In this document: positions 1 through 6,035 of the stretch, one piece after another | How positions within the stretch are numbered: position 1 is the first letter of the stretch | Layout: each line of letters starts with the position of its first letter | DNA from: Idiomarina zobellii | Lineage (GTDB): Bacteria > Pseudomonadota > Gammaproteobacteria > Enterobacterales > Alteromonadaceae | Length of the DNA stretch: 64,000 nt | NCBI RefSeq assembly: GCF_900100855.1 | Contig: NZ_FNCB01000008.1 | Span: 1-64,000, forward strand | Direction: 5' to 3' | Translations under genes and position numbers: made by a program | Notes under the pieces: generated by a model | Told to the model about the DNA's origin: nothing | The model's input: the letters and a program-made list of their open reading frames with translations, nothing else | The model's database searches: none

Positions 1-60
1 ACACTGTCTCAGCTAACCATCCACTTTGAAGGTCGACTGGATGGCCACATAGATTTATGA
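1..60 (+). CDS. C-terminal end of an unidentified protein (partial)
   Basis: Frame 1 is open from the window edge and ends at a TGA at 58-60, encoding 19 residues that finish GRLDGHIDL. The stop overlaps an ATG in an ATGA arrangement typical of translationally coupled genes, which is the main reason to believe this short frame. No function can be assigned from so little sequence. Confidence 0.35.
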   Translation, partial: TLSQLTIHFEGRLDGHIDL

Positions 61-634
61 AAACTTGGCTGACACAGAATATTGAACACTCTCGAAAGCA
101 GGCTCGAAAGCTTCGTTGCTATGGGTTCTGCTTGCTGCTGCGTTTATAGCAGGCGCTCTGTATATCGGCTATAAAATAATAGAATCGTCTAGCCTTGATA
201 TTTCTCACGTAATTGCACGCCTATCGTTAATACCTGTACTATTAACTGGAGCTTGGTTCGCTGCAAACCGATACATATTTCAAAAGAATTTGGCCGAAGA
301 TTACGATTACAAACAAGTTCTTATGTCTTCCCATGTAGCTTTTTCACGACAACTAAAAGAGGACAAAGGCTCTGACGAATACTATCAGGACTACATCAAG
401 GGCTTTTTGCGCGAAATTTATCAACACCCAGTAAAGTCTAATGGTATAGAACGCAACGAGCTGAACGAATCAAAGGATAAAAAACCAGTAGAGAATGACC
501 CCACTAGCGATAGACTTCTGTCGCGTATAAAAGAGCTCGAACGTGAGCTAGATCAAAAAACGGTACTTATGAGAAAAGTTGAAAGTCAGATCTACGAATT
601 AAACTCTAAACTAACTTCAGTCTCAGAACCCTAA
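57..634 (+). pseudogene. Two-TM coiled-coil membrane protein, apparently frameshifted near its start
   Basis: An ATG at 57 overlaps the upstream stop and begins MKTWLTQNIEHSRKQARKLR, but this frame closes at about 149. The adjacent frame runs open to 634 and, read from a TTG at 116, encodes 172 residues. These comprise a hydrophobic helix at about 3-20, a second at about 36-52, a charged segment, and a coiled coil at about 138-165. Restoring one base near 112 would join the two frames into one protein of about 191 residues. A genuine TTG start at 116 is the alternative. I do not recognise a functional family. Two-helix membrane proteins with this kind of charged tail occur on mobile elements, but that does not establish a role. 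Confidence 0.5.
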
Positions 635-689
635 TGGTAATATAAGTAGCACTTTATACGCATTCGCAACTTGCAAGCTAAAAGGATTG

Positions 690-1421
690 CTAAGGGTCAG
701 GGTCAGGGTCAGGGTCACTCCATTCGACTCGATCCGGATCAATCCGTCTAGTAGGTATGGCAAAAAAGGTATTCTGATCTCGTTGGATACGATAATGCCA
801 ACCTAACTGCATCATGTTCCCTGAAGAATCAATGAACCGATGCACACGGTATTGTTTTCTTATACCAGTAAAGGACACGGTCAACGTGGTCGTCCAATCT
901 AGTGCACGCTCTGGTTTTTCTATCGACTCTACAATTCCAACTTTATTGGACATTTCAATCGCCCCATAATAATGAGTACTGCCAAAGTCTGCCCGCATTT
1001 TTACCTCATTCCCTACTTTTATAACAACGGCTTCAGGCTCAAGATCAAATGCTCTTTTAGTGCCACAAAATTTTGTGTAGTTAATCTTTGAAGCCCACTT
1101 CCCCCCAACCTTTCTTGATTTATCTTCTCCATATATTGATATAACTGATGCTTTACAGTTGCCGACTACGTTTAACCTTAAAACAAACCTTGATGTTTCA
1201 TCACCTAGAATTAGCAAGTATTTATTTCCAGGCTCCAATGCGACACCATTCGCATCCCGCACTTTATGAATTGCCATATAACGTTCAGAGCCTTTACGTT
1301 TTAAGCGAACGCTCAGTCCGTTTTTATAAGCAAACCCTGTAACTTTCCAACGGCTAAAATCGGATAGGGAGACCCTATCTCCAATTTTAAGCCTAAACTC
1401 TTGCTTACCAGATACTTGCAA
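690..1421 (-). CDS. Hypothetical protein with a C-terminal Asp-Pro repeat
   Basis: This 243-residue frame starts at a TTG at 1421 and has no in-frame ATG near the N-terminus. A GAG nine bases upstream is the only ribosome-binding hint. The protein is soluble, rich in beta-strand-like basic segments (for example KIGDRVSLSDFSRWKVTGF), and has no signal peptide or membrane helix. Short segments resembling small beta-barrel repeats recur near residues 12-30 and 138-160, but I cannot place them in a family. The last residues are four Asp-Pro pairs encoded by a hexanucleotide repeat. It converges on the membrane-protein frame to its left. Confidence 0.5.
   Translation of the reverse strand: MQVSGKQEFRLKIGDRVSLSDFSRWKVTGFAYKNGLSVRLKRKGSERYMAIHKVRDANGVALEPGNKYLLILGDETSRFVLRLNVVGNCKASVISIYGEDKSRKVGGKWASKINYTKFCGTKRAFDLEPEAVVIKVGNEVKMRADFGSTHYYGAIEMSNKVGIVESIEKPERALDWTTTLTVSFTGIRKQYRVHRFIDSSGNMMQLGWHYRIQRDQNTFFAIPTRRIDPDRVEWSDPDPDPDP
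693..716. repeat. Hexanucleotide tandem repeat, four perfect AGGGTC units
   Basis: Four perfect copies of AGGGTC lie directly before the stop codon of the minus-strand gene at 690-1421 and encode its Asp-Pro tail. Because the unit is two codons long, gain or loss of units would lengthen or shorten the tail without shifting the frame. Confidence 0.9.
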
Positions 1422-1541
1422 TATTTTAGCTCGGACAACAGTTGGGTATGATGATTGTATGTTAGTTGTAATAATTTAAATTTACAGCCCTACAGCCAGA
1501 ATTTATCTGACTTTTAGAATTCAAAAACCAGCAGTTTTGCA

Positions 1542-1565
1542 CCGACTTGGTTCATTTTGATCCGA
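1542..1565 (+). repeat. Left copy of 24-bp inverted repeat flanking the integrase gene
   Basis: The reverse complement of this 24-mer matches 3006-3029 at 21 of 24 positions by eye. It lies 70 bp before the integrase start codon, and its partner lies about 100 bp after the stop. Such a pair suggests integrase arm-type binding sites or the ends of an integrase cassette; this is inference. Confidence 0.6.
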
Positions 1566-1634
1566 AGTTCTTGTCCACCCCTTGCAAAGTTTTATATATC
1601 TCGCTCCGTGTTCGGTTTATCACGGTTAGAGTAA

Positions 1635-2903
1635 ATGAAATACGCTCAATTCACAGTTAAACACGTCAAAGGCCTAGAACCTCGCTCAAAGAAATATGAA
1701 GAGTGGGAAACATCGTCGCAACGTAACACCGGGCGACTGGGGGTTGTTGTTTACCCTAGCGGAACCAAAACGTTTGTATTCCGCTATTACGTTAGTGGAA
1801 AGCGCAGCTATATCACGCTTGGTGCATTCCCTGATCTTTCATTAACAAAGGCCCGTGCAAAGGCTAACCTGCTATCTCAGTCGGTAGCAAACGGGGTTGA
1901 TCCTAAAACCTTGGGACCAACGGCCATTTCAGCAAAAGCGAAAAGTGTCACTACCGGAACTTTTGGCGAATTAATTGAATACTATGTAAGCGACATGCGC
2001 CGTAAAGGAAGGCGCACAGCGGACGAAGTAAAAGCAGACCTTGAACGCAATGCCCTGCAGATTATTCCTGCGGGCCAGCCTGCGAACCAGGTATCGCCAG
2101 AACAAATAAAGCGAGTGCTCGCGGTAATGATACGCCGTGGCGCTGTCGCTCACTCCAACCGCGTTAGAGCTTATCTACATGCTGCATTTTCAGCGGGGCT
2201 GAAGCACGACAACAACCCAGCGGATCAAAGTTCGTCGTTTTTATTTCGTTTAGAAAAGAACCCCGTAGCTATCATCCCAACGCAGCGTCATGCTGAAATT
2301 CCCCGCGATCGGTTATTAACCGAAAATGAACTCGAAAAAGTTTTCGAAGCGGTTAACGACTCGCAGAAAAACGGTGTCAGTGCAGATTTCAGACTGCTCA
2401 TTAAGGTTCACCTTTACTCTGCTGGGCAGAGGCCTTTCGAGATCATCAACTCTAAATGGAGTGACATAGACTTTGAAACTGGTGATTGGCTAATGCGCGG
2501 TGATATTACGAAAAATGGCCGGGACCACATTATTCCACTCATCCAGCCACTAACAAATTACTTAGAGCAACTCAAAAGCTTTGCAGGGGTCAGTGATTTA
2601 GTTATGCCGAAACGAAATATTTTTACCGAAGCAGCCCCTTCGAGCAGCTTGGCGCACGCTTACAAAAAAATTCAGAAGCGTTACGGCATTGCAGACTTCC
2701 AGCCTCGCGACCTTCGGCGTACCGCAAAAACATTAATGCTACGCCACAAAATGGGAACCGAAAATCATTTGAATCGGCTGCACAACCACGCTTTCTCGGA
2801 CGTATCTAACCGGCACTACAACCGATACGACTACCGAGACGAAAAGCTCGAGATATTAGAGCGTTGGTCTGAGCTACTCGATGAGTTGGGAGGTGCTCAA
2901 TGA
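1635..2903 (+). CDS. P4-type tyrosine integrase
   Basis: This 422-residue site-specific recombinase would integrate and excise the island by strand exchange through a covalent Tyr-DNA intermediate. Residues 1-95 resemble the arm-DNA-binding domain of P4 integrases (DUF4102 type: GTKTFVFRYY, ITLGAFPDLSLTKAR). A SAM-like core-binding domain follows at about 105-210, then the catalytic domain. Visible active-site candidates are R266 in AGQRPFEI, K293 in ITKNGRDH, R361 in QPRDLRRT, H383 or H385, and the nucleophile candidate Y395 in RHYNRYDY. The usual His before DLRRT is Arg here. Length is normal for the family. Transcription runs away from the left inverted repeat and toward the cargo genes. 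Confidence 0.95.
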   Translation: MKYAQFTVKHVKGLEPRSKKYEEWETSSQRNTGRLGVVVYPSGTKTFVFRYYVSGKRSYITLGAFPDLSLTKARAKANLLSQSVANGVDPKTLGPTAISAKAKSVTTGTFGELIEYYVSDMRRKGRRTADEVKADLERNALQIIPAGQPANQVSPEQIKRVLAVMIRRGAVAHSNRVRAYLHAAFSAGLKHDNNPADQSSSFLFRLEKNPVAIIPTQRHAEIPRDRLLTENELEKVFEAVNDSQKNGVSADFRLLIKVHLYSAGQRPFEIINSKWSDIDFETGDWLMRGDITKNGRDHIIPLIQPLTNYLEQLKSFAGVSDLVMPKRNIFTEAAPSSSLAHAYKKIQKRYGIADFQPRDLRRTAKTLMLRHKMGTENHLNRLHNHAFSDVSNRHYNRYDYRDEKLEILERWSELLDELGGAQ

Positions 2904-2990
2904 CTAAATTCCGTCTGCATTAAACGATAAAAGTAACGATATTGAGTTGCCGTACACATGTTTACGAAGAATAAATTTAATTATTTTGGT

Positions 2991-3018
2991 CGTTTTGAAC
3001 CGATGTCGGATCAAAACG
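2991..3018. repeat. Inverted repeat with 12-bp arms downstream of integrase
   Basis: The arms at 2991-3002 and 3007-3018 are complementary except for one base and are separated by four bases. The right arm overlaps the 24-mer at 3006-3029, which also contains GGATCAA twice ten bases apart. This clustering of one motif in several orientations is what multiple integrase-binding sites look like, although a transcription-stop hairpin after the integrase is also possible; there is no T tract. Confidence 0.5.
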
Positions 3019-3029
3019 GATCAAGTCGG
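3006..3029 (+). repeat. Right copy of 24-bp inverted repeat flanking the integrase gene
   Basis: This is the partner of 1542-1565 in opposite orientation, differing at three positions. It sits between the integrase stop and the start of the two-gene cassette at 3110, so it could also influence expression of those genes. Confidence 0.6.
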
Positions 3030-3109
3030 TTACTCAGGCTATTGACTCTCAAGATCCTCACTGATCAAATTTACAGTGTTTTGTAATCACACGCTAAAGA
3101 GAGAGAAAC

Positions 3110-3772
3110 ATGACAGTTATTAACTTTGAGATTAAAAACCGCCGACTTATTTCAGCGTTATTGGTTAAGTCGCGCATTATTCAATATATGTTTAACGACA
3201 AGTCAATTAATGCAGTTGCGTTCGCACAAGGCTGGTGGCAGGCACAGCTTGCACAGCAAAGCGAAGTCCCTTCAACACTGGAATTTCCATCGTTGGCTAT
3301 TGATTTGTACAAACATTTTAAGCGGAGCCATGAGTTCGATACAGCTAAGTACGAGCTGTCAGAAGCTGGCATTCTCCACCGTTTACGTTACCCGAGATCT
3401 TTCCCAGGAACCATCACACCAGAAGTTTACGAGGAGTTTTGTATGAAACCACGACTTGAAGAAGCTTACATTTTTAAACGCCACCAAATTGTTCTGAGCG
3501 ATGATGAACAAGTGATGGCAGATAAGATTGCCCGCTGTTTGTGTAAAACATACATGGAGTTAGACAGTGACGATGCAGTGATGCTGGTCGGGGACGGGCA
3601 TGAGAAGAACAACCGCGAAGCAATAAAAACCTGGGTACGTAAAGCCTTGTTTTTCTATGGCCTTCCATTCAACTCTTCTTCAACTGAATTTCTTCAAAAA
3701 AAGTTAGATGAGGTTTGGATTACCTGGGAGAACCCGCTTTGGGCGTTTGAGAATAAGGAGTTTGCACAATGA
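3110..3772 (+). CDS. Unrecognised island protein, first gene of coupled pair
   Basis: This 220-residue protein starts at an ATG preceded by AGAGAGAAAC, a reasonable ribosome binding site. It has no signal peptide or membrane segment. The N-terminal half is rich in aromatic and charged residues (AFAQGWWQAQLAQQ), and the C-terminal half contains WVRKALFFYGLPF and ends in acidic and aromatic residues. I do not recognise a family. Its stop overlaps the next start in ATGA, so the two products are probably made together and may form a complex. Position directly after the integrase makes it cargo or an integrase accessory gene. Confidence 0.7.
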   Translation: MTVINFEIKNRRLISALLVKSRIIQYMFNDKSINAVAFAQGWWQAQLAQQSEVPSTLEFPSLAIDLYKHFKRSHEFDTAKYELSEAGILHRLRYPRSFPGTITPEVYEEFCMKPRLEEAYIFKRHQIVLSDDEQVMADKIARCLCKTYMELDSDDAVMLVGDGHEKNNREAIKTWVRKALFFYGLPFNSSSTEFLQKKLDEVWITWENPLWAFENKEFAQ

Positions 3773-4950
3773 ATCTGCACAAGTTTTTAGCATCTACTGA
3801 TAACGATCTAGACGTCGACGACTTGAGTTTTCTAAACAATATTGGGAATCCTAGTCGCTACTCAGCGCTTTTTCATAGGGCAATCGAACTGCGGCAGGTG
3901 CACCAAAATGAGCTAGCGAAACGAAAAAATAAGGCTGTAACCAAGTATTCGTTTGATATCTTACCTTTTTCGACCAAGGCCGGCAAAGCGTTGTTCACAC
4001 TGCTCGTTAGAGAAATTATTGCTGCGCGTGATCCCGAAAGAGACGTTAAAAACTTTAAAGTCGTTTTCGCTGATGATGTTATTGATGCTGACCGAGAAGT
4101 CTTTAAAAACTATTTCAAACAGTATGATCGTTACCCGATCGTTGTGGTTTTTCTAACCACTGTTGTTACGACGACAATTCGCCATTTGCGTAATGTTAAA
4201 GACATCACCGACATTATTCCGGCATACGCTCGCAAGCTCGCTCTCGCCATGTCAGAGGTACCAGTATACCCTCTCGAAGAGCCCTCATTTGTTAGTTTAG
4301 AGCGTGTCCAGAGTGGTGTGAGAGACGACGGTAGCGCCAAGATACGGTTTAATGTCACCTCCGAATTTAGTGATGGTAGCGTTGTTATTAACAAATATGT
4401 AAATAAGAACGTAAAAAGCCCATTCCCTAAAAAATTCTCAGTTAGAACCGCAAGCGTCGATCGCTTTCGAGAGTATGGGGTCGTGTATGTCTACAGGGTC
4501 ATGTTTGAGTCCACTACTGGGCCAGTGTTTATTTATAAAACCGGCAAAACAAAGGTCGTATTAAATTGCCGAGATCAAGAATCTGTCAATAATGCATTAA
4601 AACGCGCAGCTCGAAAGCGTGCACTTAGCTACAGTCATAATATTATTCATAGGGCAAGGAGTGTTGACCTTGTGTTCTATTACATCTGCTCGTCAGAGCA
4701 TGCTGCATTCCGGCTTGAGCAACGTATTCTTAATCGAACTCGTGCTTTGGATATCGAACACTATTCAGAATATCAGCAGTTTGTACATAACAAACGTCGT
4801 CTGAGAGAATATCGTGTTGCAGAAGGTAATGCTCGTTTTGACTTCTTTACGTACATTCGCGACGCCGAGCATGAAGTTGAAGTCAAACAATTCGAAGATT
4901 TATCATCCAGTCCACTTCGCTTACTCTCGTCACCATCGGAAAGCGCATAA
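3769..4950 (+). CDS. Island protein with a putative divergent GIY-YIG nuclease-like domain
   Basis: This 393-residue protein overlaps the preceding gene by four bases. Residues 1-220 show no known motif apart from a hydrophobic stretch near 123-137 (PIVVVFLTTVVTTT). From residue 236 there is a pattern resembling GIY-YIG nucleases of the T5orf172/MUG113 kind. VVYVYRV (238-244) stands for the GIY strand, FIYKTGKT (254-261) for the YIG strand, then Arg268, and finally a helix HAAFRLEQRIL with Glu317 where the catalytic Glu is expected. Spacing and residue order fit the superfamily, but identity to it is weak and is my inference. A nicking or cleavage role in element mobility or in attack on competing DNA would be consistent with the context. 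Confidence 0.6.
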   Translation: MNLHKFLASTDNDLDVDDLSFLNNIGNPSRYSALFHRAIELRQVHQNELAKRKNKAVTKYSFDILPFSTKAGKALFTLLVREIIAARDPERDVKNFKVVFADDVIDADREVFKNYFKQYDRYPIVVVFLTTVVTTTIRHLRNVKDITDIIPAYARKLALAMSEVPVYPLEEPSFVSLERVQSGVRDDGSAKIRFNVTSEFSDGSVVINKYVNKNVKSPFPKKFSVRTASVDRFREYGVVYVYRVMFESTTGPVFIYKTGKTKVVLNCRDQESVNNALKRAARKRALSYSHNIIHRARSVDLVFYYICSSEHAAFRLEQRILNRTRALDIEHYSEYQQFVHNKRRLREYRVAEGNARFDFFTYIRDAEHEVEVKQFEDLSSSPLRLLSSPSESA

Positions 4951-4960
4951 TTTTTCTATA

Positions 4961-4991
4961 GCTATGTCACAAAAGCTTTTTGTGACATAGC
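4961..4991. repeat. Perfect inverted repeat, 14-bp arms, 3-bp loop
   Basis: GCTATGTCACAAAA at 4961-4974 is followed by GCT and its exact reverse complement at 4978-4991. It begins ten bases after the stop of the preceding gene. It may act as a transcription-stop hairpin, although there is no T run after the stem, or as a protein-binding or recombination site. Confidence 0.8.
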
Positions 4992-5076
4992 CCTGCATCT
5001 TTTCCATCGACCAGCCCAAACTAAGTATAACCATCTGATACTTAAGACGATCTCGCTAAGAATTTTGTTGATAACA

Positions 5077-5141
5077 ACCGAATTCGGTCAAAAATTAATT
5101 AAGTGTGCAGAACAGACATGCCGAATTCGGCCGGTCTGTTC
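5077..5141. promoter_or_regulatory. Pair of CCGAATTCGG palindromes, likely operators
   Basis: The first palindrome (ACCGAATTCGGT) occupies 5077-5088. The second (GCCGAATTCGGC) occupies 5120-5131 and is extended by GAACAGAC at 5110-5117 and its complement GTCTGTTC at 5134-5141, making a 32-bp dyad. The two centres are 43 bp apart, about four helical turns, so dimers could bind on one face of the DNA. A GATAAT box lies 24 bp beyond the second site. Operator function for the AlpA-like genes is inferred. Confidence 0.6.
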
Positions 5142-5230
5142 AAAATGCGATGCTTTTTTGCAGCGATAATAGTTCTCGAACGAAATCGGTTCGCACTTTA
5201 ATTTTTTGATTCATTTAAAGGTATATTAAA

Positions 5231-5497
5231 ATGAAAAATACCAGTGAAATCCTGGAACACCCTGCTCTTGCGCATACTTTACTAACTACCGTTTTGATCA
5301 GCAAAAAACAAATAGTCACCACTTTCAATGTGCCCGCCAGCACATGGTACGACTGGTACCGAACGGGCTTCGCTCCAGCCCCGGTATTACAACGGGACGG
5401 CTGTCACCGAAAATGGCGACTAATTGATGTGATCAACTTTTTCGCGTCACTACACAGTTCAGATAACAACCGAAAAGGGTACGCTAACTGCAAATAG
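5231..5497 (+). CDS. Small AlpA-like HTH regulator (first of tandem pair)
   Basis: This 88-residue protein contains a MerR/AlpA-type winged-helix pattern at about 25-75: SKKQIVTTFNVPASTWYDWY for the helix-turn-helix, then a wing region and the helix DVINFFASL. Family members switch on integrase expression or act as excisionases in P4-like satellites and islands. The start is an ATG after AAAGG. It lies downstream of a strong palindromic operator region and nine bases before a second protein of similar type, and is probably co-transcribed with it. The exact role, excisionase or activator, cannot be read from sequence. Confidence 0.75.
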   Translation: MKNTSEILEHPALAHTLLTTVLISKKQIVTTFNVPASTWYDWYRTGFAPAPVLQRDGCHRKWRLIDVINFFASLHSSDNNRKGYANCK

Positions 5498-5506
5498 GAG
5501 ATAGCT

Positions 5507-5731
5507 ATGTATAAAGCATTCTTAACGATTGAGGACCTTAGCTGCCTGTTTAACCGTGAAGAACGCGTCATTCGCAACTGGATAGCAGCAAAGGCTTTTC
5601 CTGAGGGAGTGAAAGTACCTATGACAAGCGGAGAGTTCTGGCATATCGATACGATAAATAATTATTTTAGATTTCCTGTTTATCGTCATCCTGTTCCGGC
5701 AGAACATCGCTCCAAGGGGAAGTTCTCTTGA
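5507..5731 (+). CDS. Small AlpA-like HTH protein (second of tandem pair)
   Basis: This 74-residue protein has an AlpA/HTH_17-like layout: LTIEDLSCLFNREERVIRNW as helix-turn-helix, a GEFWHIDTINNYF segment as the last helix, and a short basic tail. The ATG follows AGGAG with good spacing. It has no clear sequence identity to the preceding protein beyond fold-level motifs, so the pair is not a recent duplication. A strong terminator follows 15 bp after the stop, which ends the two-gene unit. Confidence 0.7.
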   Translation: MYKAFLTIEDLSCLFNREERVIRNWIAAKAFPEGVKVPMTSGEFWHIDTINNYFRFPVYRHPVPAEHRSKGKFS

Positions 5732-5745
5732 GAATAAAGTTTACG

Positions 5746-5771
5746 AAAAGCCATCCGCCCGGGTGGCTTTT
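5746..5771. terminator. Rho-independent terminator, probably bidirectional
   Basis: An 11-bp stem (AAAAGCCATCC with GGGTGGCTTTT, one G-T pair) closes a GCCC loop, with A residues on the left flank and T residues on the right. It lies just after the second AlpA-like gene and could also stop transcripts coming from the tRNA on the other strand. Confidence 0.85.
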
Positions 5772-5831
5772 TGCTATTACGGCTCTTAAATAATTTTGAT
5801 CTTAAACAACGGGACTGGTCGCTCGTTAAAG

Positions 5832-5855
5832 CTAACTACCGCTCTAACTACCGCT
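5832..5855 (+). repeat. Perfect 12-bp tandem duplication
   Basis: CTAACTACCGCT occurs twice head to tail between the island terminator and the tRNA gene. It might be an integrase arm site or a simple local duplication; nothing distinguishes these. Confidence 0.7.
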
Positions 5856-5873
5856 TTTTTAAATGACACTTTA

Positions 5874-5911
5874 CTTTTCACGACTTAAATAATAGCTAAG
5901 TCTTTGAAAAG
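5874..5911 (-). repeat. Imperfect hairpin abutting the tRNA 3' end
   Basis: CTTTTCA at 5874-5880 and GACTTA at 5882-5887 pair with TAAGTC at 5897-5902 and TGAAAAG at 5905-5911 around a nine-base loop. It starts two bases beyond the tRNA CCA end. It is either the tRNA transcription-stop structure or an integrase core or accessory site at the island junction. Confidence 0.5.
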
Positions 5912-5913
5912 TA

Positions 5914-5989
5914 TGGTGGCCCCTCGCAGATTTGAACTGCGGACCAACCGATTATGAGTCGGGTGCTCTAACCACTGAGCTAAGGGGCC
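5914..5989 (-). tRNA. ileX: tRNA-Ile2 (CAU anticodon, lysidine-modified type)
   Basis: The minus strand reads as a complete cloverleaf of 76 nucleotides including an encoded CCA, beginning GGCCCCTTAGCTCAGTGGTT and ending GGGGCCACCA. The anticodon bases are at 5954-5956. The CAU loop (CTCATAA) and acceptor stem match the minor isoleucine tRNA that reads AUA after lysidine modification by TilS, rather than methionine tRNA. A position near rpoD is also seen in E. coli. The gene is intact, and its 3' end marks the island junction. Confidence 0.9.
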
Positions 5990-6035
5990 ATTTCTGGTTG
6001 GAATGCTTGAAAGCGGCGCAGATTATACGAACTTT

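Larger units (their letters stand above)
4951..5230. promoter_or_regulatory. Intergenic control region before the AlpA-like genes
   Basis: This 280-bp gap contains no convincing gene. It holds a perfect 14-bp inverted repeat, two related palindromes, a GATAAT hexamer at 5165-5170 that resembles a -10 box, and an AAAGG ribosome binding site before the ATG at 5231. The density of palindromes points to a repressed promoter for the downstream regulators. Confidence 0.55.
1..5913. mobile_element. Integrase-bearing genomic island (partial, left end outside window)
   Basis: This stretch is bounded on the right by the 3' end of a tRNA-Ile2 gene, a typical target of P4-type integrases. It contains a tyrosine integrase, two AlpA-like regulators and several unrecognised genes, while everything to the right is core chromosome. 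I could not find a second copy of the tRNA 3' end inside the window, so the other attachment site is either further left or too decayed to see. The left boundary and the tRNA as target are inferences. No replication, packaging or conjugation genes are visible. Confidence 0.6.

Noticed and set aside
693-716. Short tandem repeats considered as a CRISPR or integron signal
   Set aside because: There are no spacers, the unit is only six bases and no cas or integron integrase genes are present.
4961-4991. Inverted repeat considered as a CRP site because it contains TCACA and TGTGA
   Set aside because: The half-sites are in everted order and at the wrong spacing for the TGTGA-N6-TCACA consensus.
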